Shown piece by piece: positions 1 through 10,057 of a stretch of DNA of 64,000 bases. The DNA is from Halichondria panicea (Eukaryota > Porifera > Demospongiae > Suberitida > Halichondriidae): NCBI RefSeq assembly GCF_963675165.1, contig NC_087383.1, forward strand, positions 744,001 to 808,000, in the 5' to 3' direction. How positions within the stretch are numbered: the first letter of the stretch is position 1; each line of letters begins with the position of its first letter. The notes under the pieces are model-generated. The model was not told the origin of the DNA, searched no databases, and saw only the letters and a list, made by a program, of their open reading frames with translations. The position numbers and the translations under genes were made by a program.

Positions 1-315
1 TATTCGGGGAGCTCCTTAGAGGCTACGAGCTTATAATATGTGCCAACCCTATCTGTAAACATTGCATGTTGTTGGTTCTCAGAATCACTGCTGCTTTATT
101 CATACACGGGGAGCACCTTGAGAGGCGAGCCTTGTTTTACCTGTAAGATTGATTGACCTGATACGTCTAGCAACAGCTTTTTCCTAGAAGGTTTGACATC
201 AGAATGCGGTAAAATCTGTTTTTCTGCAGTAGATATAATTATAATAGACTAGTCTTCATTCATTCAGCCATAGATATTAAAGCATCCAGCAAAGAATTTC
301 ACCAGACAACAAAAA

Positions 316-1743
316 ATGAATTTGGAAATGTCAACAAAAGCAAAGTTTGACGACACCAGTGAGAATTTCAATGCTACGACAAACAAAAAGCGAGTGGCCG
401 TGGCCCACCGTCTTGAAAAATTCGGAGACAACTCTTCCTTCAGTGCTGCAGTGTACGAGTTTAAGAGCAAGTCAATTGTCAAGCGTCTTCTTTGGGGAAT
501 GATTGTAGCTTTAGCAATTGCAGGGTTTTGTTACATCACTGCTCAGAGTATCAACATGCTGATCGAAGAGCCGATATCTACCTCTATTACTGAAATGAGG
601 CAGAGGGAGTTGGAGTTTCCTGCTGTGACTGTGTGCAGTCTGAGTTTCCTTAACGCAACTGTCCTAAAAGATTTCTCGAATGGCCAGTACAATAACGGAC
701 TCTTAGTCAATCGATTAGTAGAAATGTTTGATTACGCTCAACCTCCAAATGTGCCTCCATTGACAGAATGCATTTCAATTGCGAATGAGATAACCAGCAA
801 CACTGGTTTTGACATCGGCTTCGGAAATCTTGTTTTGGATCTTGCAAAAAATGATCCTATCGGCTTAATCGAACAATGTTTTTTTGAAGGAGATGATTGC
901 ACTAACGACTTAGAAATAGTTAACACAATAAGTGGTGTCTGCTTTACGTTCAATGGGCCAAATAAAACTGCAAAGCCTCTTAATGTCCAAGGGACAGGTG
1001 TGTTGCAAGGTCTTCGGCTTCAAATCCGAAAAGGAGATCAAGAATTTAGCCTGAATAATAACTATGGTTTCAAGGTCATTGTTCACAATCGTGATGAGCC
1101 ACCGAGACCAGAAAGCGAAGGGGTGGTGGTTGGACTCGGAAATACCCTTAATGTTGGAATGAAGCAGGTGACTTCAGCTGACAAAACACAATTTTACTCC
1201 GGCCAAGATTGTGTAACAAATTTAGATAATCCCTCTAACAACTTAACATTTTCAGAATACTCATCGTACTCTCATTCTCTTTGCTTGAACGATTGCTTTT
1301 TTACGCATATTGCAAACAAATGCCAATGTGTGGAAAGAGAATTTTACACACCCGTTCGGAGTCCTTACACTGAAATGAGGGATTGTGGTTCAACAGACAT
1401 ATGCTGTGAAGTCTACACATTTCGGACATTAAAAAACAACTGCAACTGCCCACTGAAGTGTGAAGTAGTTGATCGTACTCTCACAACAAGCAGTGCAACC
1501 AACCAATTTTCTGAGGTCGGTATAAATGTCTACTACGAGAGCCTTGTAACTGAAGTACGTGTGACAACAGATTCGTACACTCCTTGGAGCCTGATCTCTG
1601 ATATTGGAGGCAACACAGGACTGTTCCTGGGCTTCACGCTACTGACGATAGGGGAAGTGCTACTGTTGGTGCTTGGATTGTTCAGTGACTGCTGCTGCTC
1701 CTCTTGCAAGAAAAGATCAAAGAAAAGCTGGAACATATTCTGA
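316..1743 (+). CDS. DEG/ENaC-family sodium channel subunit, array copy 1
   Basis: A 475-aa intronless protein of the degenerin/epithelial sodium channel superfamily, whose members form trimeric, usually sodium-selective, ligand- or proton-gated plasma-membrane channels. Seen: a short cytosolic N-terminus, TM1 at about residues 58-77, the family hallmark FPAVTVCSLSF at 101-111, a Cys-rich extracellular domain with many NxS/T sequons, the pre-TM2 motif SDIGGNTGLFLG and TM2 at about 433-457. The tail is a Cys/Lys cluster (CCCSSCKKRSKK), a possible palmitoylation site. Odd: the canonical GxS selectivity triplet reads GFT (439-441), and the His-Gly gating motif expected before TM1 is not visible. 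The start is the ATG after ACAACAAAAA; the same leader context precedes all paralogues. TATA-like AT-rich DNA lies near 238-247. The ligand is unknown. Family assignment is secure; ion selectivity is not. Confidence 0.93.
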   Translation: MNLEMSTKAKFDDTSENFNATTNKKRVAVAHRLEKFGDNSSFSAAVYEFKSKSIVKRLLWGMIVALAIAGFCYITAQSINMLIEEPISTSITEMRQRELEFPAVTVCSLSFLNATVLKDFSNGQYNNGLLVNRLVEMFDYAQPPNVPPLTECISIANEITSNTGFDIGFGNLVLDLAKNDPIGLIEQCFFEGDDCTNDLEIVNTISGVCFTFNGPNKTAKPLNVQGTGVLQGLRLQIRKGDQEFSLNNNYGFKVIVHNRDEPPRPESEGVVVGLGNTLNVGMKQVTSADKTQFYSGQDCVTNLDNPSNNLTFSEYSSYSHSLCLNDCFFTHIANKCQCVEREFYTPVRSPYTEMRDCGSTDICCEVYTFRTLKNNCNCPLKCEVVDRTLTTSSATNQFSEVGINVYYESLVTEVRVTTDSYTPWSLISDIGGNTGLFLGFTLLTIGEVLLLVLGLFSDCCCSSCKKRSKKSWNIF

Positions 1744-1890
1744 ATTGACATGCAGTCTGAGAGACTTGACTCATTATCGTAATTATATATATATATAGCT
1801 TCCACAATAGTTATTTTAGTATACACGAACCCATATAGCTGCATGTAGCCATCTTAATACTGTTATTTCCTTTCATGCTCTGATTAATTT

Positions 1891-1999
1891 TTGCTGAACG
1901 GTGAGTGAAGACTTGTCTCTTTTATAAGTAATGGAGTAACTAGTCCATCAATCCGTATACGAGAGTTGGAATTCGTAGAAACTGCAATTGCCACTTTCC
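1891..1999 (-). promoter_or_regulatory. Inverted DEG/ENaC promoter segment, unit 1
   Basis: Read on the minus strand, this 109-bp block matches the upstream region of the paralogue at 20493: the same run from GGAAAGTGGCAATTGCA through a TATAAAAG box to CACTCACCGTTCAGCAA. On the plus strand it sits between the 3' flank of the intact gene and the leader (AAAGAAATTCACCAGACAAC) of the decayed copy, so only the promoter has been flipped. Its TATA box (CTTTTATA on plus, 1919-1926) now points back towards the 3' end of the intact channel gene. Transcription is inferred, not shown. Confidence 0.8.
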
Positions 2000-2775
2000 A
2001 AAGAAATTCACCAGACAACAATGGATTTGGAAATAGGGGTTGGTAGATTATGCTCGAGATATTGCCTATTATGCTATTTTTTATGCTCAAGTTAACAGCC
2101 TATTATTCTTTTCAAATTGCGTATTATTCTTTTTGAATTGCCTATTATTCCCACATTATTCCCTCCAAAGCACAACATAGACCCCATGTCGTCGCACAAG
2201 TAACATCAAACTACCTATTATTCTCATAATTGTTATAAAGGTGCCTATTATGCCAGCATAATTCTCACCCAAAAAATGTTCTTATTATGCTCAAAATTAT
2301 GCCAGCATAATCTACCAACCCCTATTTGGAAATGTCAACAATTACAAAGTCAACTATGAAGCTTTAATAGCTGGAGCTGGACGACGCCCGTGAGAATGTC
2401 GACGCCGCTAGGACGAACAAAGATCAGGCGGTTCACCCTCTTAAAAAGTTTGGAGGCAACTCTTCTCTCAGTGCAGTGTGTACGAGTTCAAGAGCAAGTC
2501 AATTGTCAAGTGTCTTCTTTGGGGGTTGATTGTAATTTCAGCAATTGCAGGGTTTTGTTACATCACTGCTATAAGAGTATCATTGATAAGCCGATATTTA
2601 CCTCCATTACTGCAGAGGGAGTTGGAGTTTCCTGCTGTGACTGTGTGCAGTCTGAGTTTCCTTGATACGACAGTCTTAAAAGATTTCTCGAATGATCAGT
2701 ACAGAGTTAGTCACTGATCGATTCGAAGCAATGTTTGCTTACAGTCAACCTGTGTGCTGCAGAGAACTGCATGCA
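2000..2775 (+). pseudogene. Decayed DEG/ENaC paralogue, unit 1
   Basis: Relic of a second channel gene related to the one at 20493. It starts with the normal leader and ATGGATTTGG, is interrupted after about four codons by a MITE, then resumes with the N-terminal region, TM1 and the FPAVTVCSLSFLDTT hallmark. Small deletions break the frame several times: early tandem stops after the AAGCTT, a rearranged CAGTGCAGTGTG where intact genes have CAGTGCTGCAGTG, and loss of bases after TM1 in the segment for QSINMLIEEP. Homology stops just after the codons for MFAYSQP, so most of the extracellular domain and TM2 are missing. Its promoter is inverted. It cannot encode a channel. Confidence 0.88.
2034..2324. 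mobile_element. hAT-like MITE inserted in the decayed channel gene, unit 1
   Basis: A 291-bp element with perfect terminal inverted repeats beginning TAGGGGTTGGTAGATTATGC, flanked by an 8-bp target duplication TTTGGAAA (2026-2033 and 2325-2332). The uninterrupted target can be read at 20498-20512. No coding capacity; the interior is rich in CCTATTATTC/CCTATTATGC words. An 8-bp duplication with a TAGGGG terminus points to a non-autonomous hAT-superfamily element. Confidence 0.88.
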
Positions 2776-4600
2776 ATCTCTAGGTCTTGGTCACATCCAT
2801 TTGTTTAATGGGTTATATACGCTACATGTTGCTATAACCAACATTACTGTAATAGGATATACCACCTACAACTGGACTGGCTGTGACAGGATGATGGAGA
2901 AGAAAGAAGAGGAAATTCCCAGTCATGTGATCCCCAAACACTGAATATTGGAATTCTTGAAGTACGATCACCAATTATAATTATTTTAATTGACACATGC
3001 TGAGCAAGAGAGGAAATTCCCAGTCATGTGATCCCGAACACTGAAGCTGAACCAGTTCAGTGGATTGACTGTAACAGGATGATGGAGAAGAAAGAGAGTA
3101 AATTCCCAGTCATGTTGATCCCCAAACACTGGATTCTAAAGTACGATCACCAAATACATATTTAATAACTTTCGGATAGGGAGAGGTTCACCAAGAATCT
3201 TCTTTAAATATATGATTATTTGCATGAAAAAAAAGATGCCAAGCTATATAATTAAACCAGCCGAGCAGGTGGCCATCCTGGAAGTATGTGGGCCAAGGGC
3301 ATGCGGGGGTTGGGAAAGGCCCACCAGGCCTCCCCGAGGACGGCCATGAAGAAGACAGTTATTGTGGATGAGACATCAGAAGTTCGAGTAGTGCAAGATT
3401 TATAGCCTCTGATTTGAAAAGCCTCTGCTCAAAAGTTATAATATTATAGAGAAAAAAGCAGTATACACACAAAATACTGTTTATACACACAAAATACAGT
3501 TTGCATGAAAAAAATTATGAAAATGTAAGCTGTTCTCCTGGAAGAAAACAGTCGTATTATGGGAGTGAAGTATTCACGCTAGATTTCCATGCGGAGGATC
3601 ATATTGGTTGTGATTTGTAGTTGTGAATGCTTACGTAGCATTATAATATGAAATAAATTGGTTATTGAAGCTTATTAATTGGCTTTGACAATTACGATAA
3701 TTATGCATGCTGCACATAACTTATCTATGCATGCACAAGCAGGCCAATTATCAATTGCGGGATACACACACAAGCAATAATTATGCTTTCCAACGATCAC
3801 ACCCAGCCATTGGGTCTAACGATTTATTGTTTCAGGCAACTATTATGTCTGCGTGGAAGGTCTTACGGAGCCTTGCTATAGTCTGAGATGCGGGTATAGA
3901 ATAAAGAAGACAGCCGAGCAAGTCGCTTTCCTCGAGAAGATGTGGGTCAAGGGCATGTGGGGATGGGGAAAGGCCCACCAGGCCTCTCTGAGGACGGCTA
4001 TGAAGGAAACAGTTAATTAATAATTGAAAATAATTATAAAGTGTAGTTGTTTCTTCTCATAACAGACTCTGATGTCCATGCTTCTGTATCCCGCAATTGT
4101 ACTGGCTAAGATAGACGGTTTTAGTTATAGAAGGGGAACGAGGTGTCGTACTTGGAAGGGAAAGCACTGAATAGGCGACACGATGATCTACCATGCATTC
4201 GACTATTTGAAAATGTAAAGATCTAATTTAATACAAGTAATGATGCTGTTCCCCCGAACAGTGGATATTCGGGATTTCTGATATATTTTTTGAAGTGATC
4301 GGCCAATTATAATTATATACTAATTCAAGTCATGTGATCCCGAACACTGGAGCTGGATTGGCTGTGACAGGATGATGGAGAAGAAAGAGTAAATTCCCAG
4401 TCATGTGATCTTCAGAAATCCCGTTTAATGAATATCCAGTATTTTCTGAAGTGTGATCGGCCAATTATAATTATATACTAATTCACAGAGCAGGAGAGGA
4501 AATTCCCAGTCATGTGATCCCGAACATTGGAGATTTATGTAATAATTTGCACACTCACCTGTAAAGTTTGTGTGCTGCAGAGAACTGCAATCTCTTGGTC
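2776..4600. other. Non-coding spacer of array unit 1
   Basis: No intact gene seen. It holds degenerate direct repeats around AGGAAATTCCCAG (2911, 3012, 4498, with TAAATTCCC variants near 3091 and 4391) and TGACAGGATGATGGAGAAG. It also contains two related roughly 105-bp exon-like stretches at 3257-3362 and 3911-4015; the second reads as KTAEQVAFLEKMWVKGMWGW and onward. The word TGTGCTGCAGAGAACTGCA occurs at both ends (about 2752 and 4571), bracketing the spacer. The fourth unit lacks this block. Confidence 0.7.
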
Positions 4601-5186
4601 ACATACTGTACACAATAGGTAGAGACATTACTGCTAGAGGGCGGGTTGTTTGTGAAACAATATTGCCAAAGAACATGGCCTCTATTTCAGAGCGCCCTCG
4701 AAATCAGCTCTCTACATTCCTCGTGACTTTGGCCCATGGCTAATGTGCGCATGCGTAGAATGGTGCGAGGGCATTCTGGGCGGCACACGTTGCTATGCTG
4801 TTAATTCTTAGAATCGCTGCTTTATTCATAGCTACTATAAATTTATAGTATCTATGCTTTATTCATGCACGTATTCGGGGAGCTCCTTAGAGGCTACGAG
4901 CTTATAATATGTGCCAACCCTATCTGTAAACATTGCATGTTGTTGGTTCTCAGAATCACTGCTGCTTTATTCATACACGGGGAGCACCTTGAGAGGCGAG
5001 CCTTGTTTTACCTGTAAGATTGATTGACCTGATACGTCTAGCAACAGCTTTTTCCTAGAAGGTTTGACATCAGAATGCGGTAAAATCTGTTTTTCTGCAG
5101 TAGATATAATTATAATAGACTAGTCTTCATTCATTCAGCCATAGATATTAAAGCATCCAGCAAAGAATTTCACCAGACAACAAAAA

Positions 5187-6614
5187 ATGAATTTGGAAAT
5201 GTCAACAAAAGCAAAGTTTGACGACACCAGTGAGAATTTCAATGCTACGACAAACAAAAAGCGAGTGGCCGTGGCCCACCGTCTTGAAAAATTCGGAGAC
5301 AACTCTTCCTTCAGTGCTGCAGTGTACGAGTTTAAGAGCAAGTCAATTGTCAAGCGTCTTCTTTGGGGAATGATTGTAGCTTTAGCAATTGCAGGGTTTT
5401 GTTACATCACTGCTCAGAGTATCAACATGCTGATCGAAGAGCCGATATCTACCTCTATTACTGAAATGAGGCAGAGGGAGTTGGAGTTTCCTGCTGTGAC
5501 TGTGTGCAGTCTGAGTTTCCTTAACGCAACTGTCCTAAAAGATTTCTCGAATGGCCAGTACAATAACGGACTCTTAGTCAATCGATTAGTAGAAATGTTT
5601 GATTACGCTCAACCTCCAAATGTGCCTCCATTGACAGAATGCATTTCAATTGCGAATGAGATAACCAGCAACACTGGTTTTGACATCGGCTTCGGAAATC
5701 TTGTTTTGGATCTTGCAAAAAATGATCCTATCGGCTTAATCGAACAATGTTTTTTTGAAGGAGATGATTGCACTAACGACTTAGAAATAGTTAACACAAT
5801 AAGTGGTGTCTGCTTTACGTTCAATGGGCCAAATAAAACTGCAAAGCCTCTTAATGTCCAAGGGACAGGTGTGTTGCAAGGTCTTCGGCTTCAAATCCGA
5901 AAAGGAGATCAAGAATTTAGCCTGAATAATAACTATGGTTTCAAGGTCATTGTTCACAATCGTGATGAGCCACCGAGACCAGAAAGCGAAGGGGTGGTGG
6001 TTGGACTCGGAAATACCCTTAATGTTGGAATGAAGCAGGTGACTTCAGCTGACAAAACACAATTTTACTCCGGCCAAGATTGTGTAACAAATTTAGATAA
6101 TCCCTCTAACAACTTAACATTTTCAGAATACTCATCGTACTCTCATTCTCTTTGCTTGAACGATTGCTTTTTTACGCATATTGCAAACAAATGCCAATGT
6201 GTGGAAAGAGAATTTTACACACCCGTTCGGAGTCCTTACACTGAAATGAGGGATTGTGGTTCAACAGACATATGCTGTGAAGTCTACACATTTCGGACAT
6301 TAAAAAACAACTGCAACTGCCCACTGAAGTGTGAAGTAGTTGATCGTACTCTCACAACAAGCAGTGCAACCAACCAATTTTCTGAGGTCGGTATAAATGT
6401 CTACTACGAGAGCCTTGTAACTGAAGTACGTGTGACAACAGATTCGTACACTCCTTGGAGCCTGATCTCTGATATTGGAGGCAACACAGGACTGTTCCTG
6501 GGCTTCACGCTACTGACGATAGGGGAAGTGCTACTGTTGGTGCTTGGATTGTTCAGTGACTGCTGCTGCTCCTCTTGCAAGAAAAGATCAAAGAAAAGCT
6601 GGAACATATTCTGA
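5187..6614 (+). CDS. DEG/ENaC-family sodium channel subunit, array copy 2
   Basis: Predicted protein identical over all 475 residues to the copy at 316, including the GFT filter triplet and the CCCSSC tail. Upstream and downstream flanks are also the same, so the promoter and expression are expected to be shared. The identity reflects either very recent amplification, ongoing gene conversion, or an assembly that repeated one unit. Confidence 0.93.
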   Translation: MNLEMSTKAKFDDTSENFNATTNKKRVAVAHRLEKFGDNSSFSAAVYEFKSKSIVKRLLWGMIVALAIAGFCYITAQSINMLIEEPISTSITEMRQRELEFPAVTVCSLSFLNATVLKDFSNGQYNNGLLVNRLVEMFDYAQPPNVPPLTECISIANEITSNTGFDIGFGNLVLDLAKNDPIGLIEQCFFEGDDCTNDLEIVNTISGVCFTFNGPNKTAKPLNVQGTGVLQGLRLQIRKGDQEFSLNNNYGFKVIVHNRDEPPRPESEGVVVGLGNTLNVGMKQVTSADKTQFYSGQDCVTNLDNPSNNLTFSEYSSYSHSLCLNDCFFTHIANKCQCVEREFYTPVRSPYTEMRDCGSTDICCEVYTFRTLKNNCNCPLKCEVVDRTLTTSSATNQFSEVGINVYYESLVTEVRVTTDSYTPWSLISDIGGNTGLFLGFTLLTIGEVLLLVLGLFSDCCCSSCKKRSKKSWNIF

Positions 6615-6761
6615 ATTGACATGCAGTCTGAGAGACTTGACTCATTATCGTAATTATATATATATATAGCTTCCACAATAGTTATTTTAGTATACACGAA
6701 CCCATATAGCTGCATGTAGCCATCTTAATACTGTTATTTCCTTTCATGCTCTGATTAATTT

Positions 6762-6870
6762 TTGCTGAACGGTGAGTGAAGACTTGTCTCTTTTATAAGT
6801 AATGGAGTAACTAGTCCATCAATCCGTATACGAGAGTTGGAATTCGTAGAAACTGCAATTGCCACTTTCC
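6762..6870 (-). promoter_or_regulatory. Inverted DEG/ENaC promoter segment, unit 2
   Basis: Same flipped 109-bp promoter block as in unit 1; minus-strand TATAAAAG at 6790-6797, directed at the 3' end of the channel gene ending at 6614. Confidence 0.8.
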
Positions 6871-7646
6871 AAAGAAATTCACCAGACAACAATGGATTTG
6901 GAAATAGGGGTTGGTAGATTATGCTCGAGATATTGCCTATTATGCTATTTTTTATGCTCAAGTTAACAGCCTATTATTCTTTTCAAATTGCGTATTATTC
7001 TTTTTGAATTGCCTATTATTCCCACATTATTCCCTCCAAAGCACAACATAGACCCCATGTCGTCGCACAAGTAACATCAAACTACCTATTATTCTCATAA
7101 TTGTTATAAAGGTGCCTATTATGCCAGCATAATTCTCACCCAAAAAATGTTCTTATTATGCTCAAAATTATGCCAGCATAATCTACCAACCCCTATTTGG
7201 AAATGTCAACAATTACAAAGTCAACTATGAAGCTTTAATAGCTGGAGCTGGACGACGCCCGTGAGAATGTCGACGCCGCTAGGACGAACAAAGATCAGGC
7301 GGTTCACCCTCTTAAAAAGTTTGGAGGCAACTCTTCTCTCAGTGCAGTGTGTACGAGTTCAAGAGCAAGTCAATTGTCAAGTGTCTTCTTTGGGGGTTGA
7401 TTGTAATTTCAGCAATTGCAGGGTTTTGTTACATCACTGCTATAAGAGTATCATTGATAAGCCGATATTTACCTCCATTACTGCAGAGGGAGTTGGAGTT
7501 TCCTGCTGTGACTGTGTGCAGTCTGAGTTTCCTTGATACGACAGTCTTAAAAGATTTCTCGAATGATCAGTACAGAGTTAGTCACTGATCGATTCGAAGC
7601 AATGTTTGCTTACAGTCAACCTGTGTGCTGCAGAGAACTGCATGCA
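6871..7646 (+). pseudogene. Decayed DEG/ENaC paralogue, unit 2
   Basis: Carries the same MITE interruption and the same internal deletions as the unit 1 relic, so the damage predates the amplification of units 1-3. Only the N-terminal region, TM1 and the first extracellular hallmark remain. Confidence 0.88.
6905..7195. mobile_element. hAT-like MITE, unit 2
   Basis: Same 291-bp element, inverted repeats and TTTGGAAA target duplication as in unit 1, at the identical insertion point. Confidence 0.88.
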
Positions 7647-9471
7647 ATCTCTAGGTCTTGGTCACATCCATTTGTTTAATGGGTTATATACGTTACATGT
7701 TGCTATAACCAACATTACTGTAATAGGATATACCACCTACAACTGGACTGGCTGTGACAGGATGATGGAGAAGAAAGAAGAGGAAATTCCCAGTCATGTG
7801 ATCCCCAAACACTGAATATTGGAATTCTTGAAGTACGATCACCAATTATAATTATTTTAATTGACACATGCTGAGCAAGAGAGGAAATTCCCAGTCATGT
7901 GATCCCGAACACTGAAGCTGAACCAGTTCAGTGGATTGACTGTAACAGGATGATGGAGAAGAAAGAGAGTAAATTCCCAGTCATGTTGATCCCCAAACAC
8001 TGGATTCTAAAGTACGATCACCAAATACATATTTAATAACTTTCGGATAGGGAGAGGTTCACCAAGAATCTTCTTTAAATATATGATTATTTGCATGAAA
8101 AAAAAGATGCCAAGCTATATAATTAAACCAGCCGAGCAGGTGGCCATCCTGGAAGTATGTGGGCCAAGGGCATGCGGGGGTTGGGAAAGGCCCACCAGGC
8201 CTCCCCGAGGACGGCCATGAAGAAGACAGTTATTGTGGATGAGACATCAGAAGTTCGAGTAGTGCAAGATTTATAGCCTCTGATTTGAAAAGCCTCTGCT
8301 CAAAAGTTATAATATTATAGAGAAAAAAGCAGTATACACACAAAATACTGTTTATACACACAAAATACAGTTTGCATGAAAAAAATTATGAAAATGTAAG
8401 CTGTTCTCCTGGAAGAAAACAGTCGTATTATGGGAGTGAAGTATTCACGCTAGATTTCCATGCGGAGGATCATATTGGTTGTGATTTGTAGTTGTGAATG
8501 CTTACGTAGCATTATAATATGAAATAAATTGGTTATTGAAGCTTATTAATTGGCTTTGACAATTACGATAATTATGCATGCTGCACATAACTTATCTATG
8601 CATGCACAAGCAGGCCAATTATCAATTGCGGGATACACACACAAGCAATAATTATGCTTTCCAACGATCACACCCAGCCATTGGGTCTAACGATTTATTG
8701 TTTCAGGCAACTATTATGTCTGCGTGGAAGGTCTTACGGAGCCTTGCTATAGTCTGAGATGCGGGTATAGAATAAAGAAGACAGCCGAGCAAGTCGCTTT
8801 CCTCGAGAAGATGTGGGTCAAGGGCATGTGGGGATGGGGAAAGGCCCACCAGGCCTCTCTGAGGACGGCTATGAAGGAAACAGTTAATTAATAATTGAAA
8901 ATAATTATAAAGTGTAGTTGTTTCTTCTCATAACAGACTCTGATGTCCATGCTTCTGTATCCCGCAATTGTACTGGCTAAGATAGACGGTTTTAGTTATA
9001 GAAGGGGAACGAGGTGTCGTACTTGGAAGGGAAAGCACTGAATAGGCGACACGATGATCTACCATGCATTCGACTATTTGAAAATGTAAAGATCTAATTT
9101 AATACAAGTAATGATGCTGTTCCCCCGAACAGTGGATATTCGGGATTTCTGATATATTTTTTGAAGTGATCGGCCAATTATAATTATATACTAATTCAAG
9201 TCATGTGATCCCGAACACTGGAGCTGGATTGGCTGTGACAGGATGATGGAGAAGAAAGAGTAAATTCCCAGTCATGTGATCTTCAGAAATCCCGTTTAAT
9301 GAATATCCAGTATTTTCTGAAGTGTGATCGGCCAATTATAATTATATACTAATTCACAGAGCAGGAGAGGAAATTCCCAGTCATGTGATCCCGAACATTG
9401 GAGATTTATGTAATAATTTGCACACTCACCTGTAAAGTTTGTGTGCTGCAGAGAACTGCAATCTCTTGGTC
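7647..9471. other. Non-coding spacer of array unit 2
   Basis: Same content as the unit 1 spacer: AGGAAATTCCCAG direct repeats and the two exon-like stretches, here at about 8128-8233 and 8782-8886. No intact gene. Confidence 0.7.
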
Positions 9472-10057
9472 ACATACTGTACACAATAGGTAGAGACATT
9501 ACTGCTAGAGGGCGGGTTGTTTGTGAAACAATATTGCCAAAGAACATGGCCTCTATTTCAGAGCGCCCTCGAAATCAGCTCTCTACATTCCTCGTGACTT
9601 TGGCCCATGGCTAATGTGCGCATGCGTAGAATGGTGCGAGGGCATTCTGGGCGGCACACGTTGCTATGCTGTTAATTCTTAGAATCGCTGCTTTATTCAT
9701 AGCTACTATAAATTTATAGTATCTATGCTTTATTCATGCACGTATTCGGGGAGCTCCTTAGAGGCTACGAGCTTATAATATGTGCCAACCCTATCTGTAA
9801 ACATTGCATGTTGTTGGTTCTCAGAATCACTGCTGCTTTATTCATACACGGGGAGCACCTTGAGAGGCGAGCCTTGTTTTACCTGTAAGATTGATTGACC
9901 TGATACGTCTAGCAACAGCTTTTTCCTAGAAGGTTTGACATCAGAATGCGGTAAAATCTGTTTTTCTGCAGTAGATATAATTATAATAGACTAGTCTTCA
10001 TTCATTCAGCCATAGATATTAAAGCATCCAGCAAAGAATTTCACCAGACAACAAAAA

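Larger units (their letters stand above)
1..4871. repeat. Tandem array unit 1 (4,871 bp)
   Basis: First of three near-identical head-to-tail units; the sequence at base 1 recurs at 4872, 9743 and 14615. The unit contains an intact DEG/ENaC gene, a decayed DEG/ENaC copy with a MITE, and a roughly 1.8-kb spacer. By eye it differs from unit 2 by almost nothing; one clear change is C at 2821-2822 against T in unit 2. The window opens at the unit boundary, so the array may continue to the left. Confidence 0.95.
4872..9742. repeat. Tandem array unit 2 (4,871 bp)
   Basis: Second head-to-tail unit, in register with unit 1 at an offset of exactly 4,871 bp. All landmarks (gene, flipped promoter, MITE, spacer repeats) are preserved at that offset. 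Confidence 0.95.

Noticed and set aside
264-482. Minus-strand open frame over the start of each channel gene (repeated in every unit)
   Set aside because: It overlaps the coding strand of a well-supported channel, has no family features, and recurs only because the unit recurs.
1-4871. Array unit as a mobile element with long terminal repeats
   Set aside because: Units abut head to tail with no internal polymerase or integrase sequence and no target duplications at unit ends; simple tandem duplication explains it.
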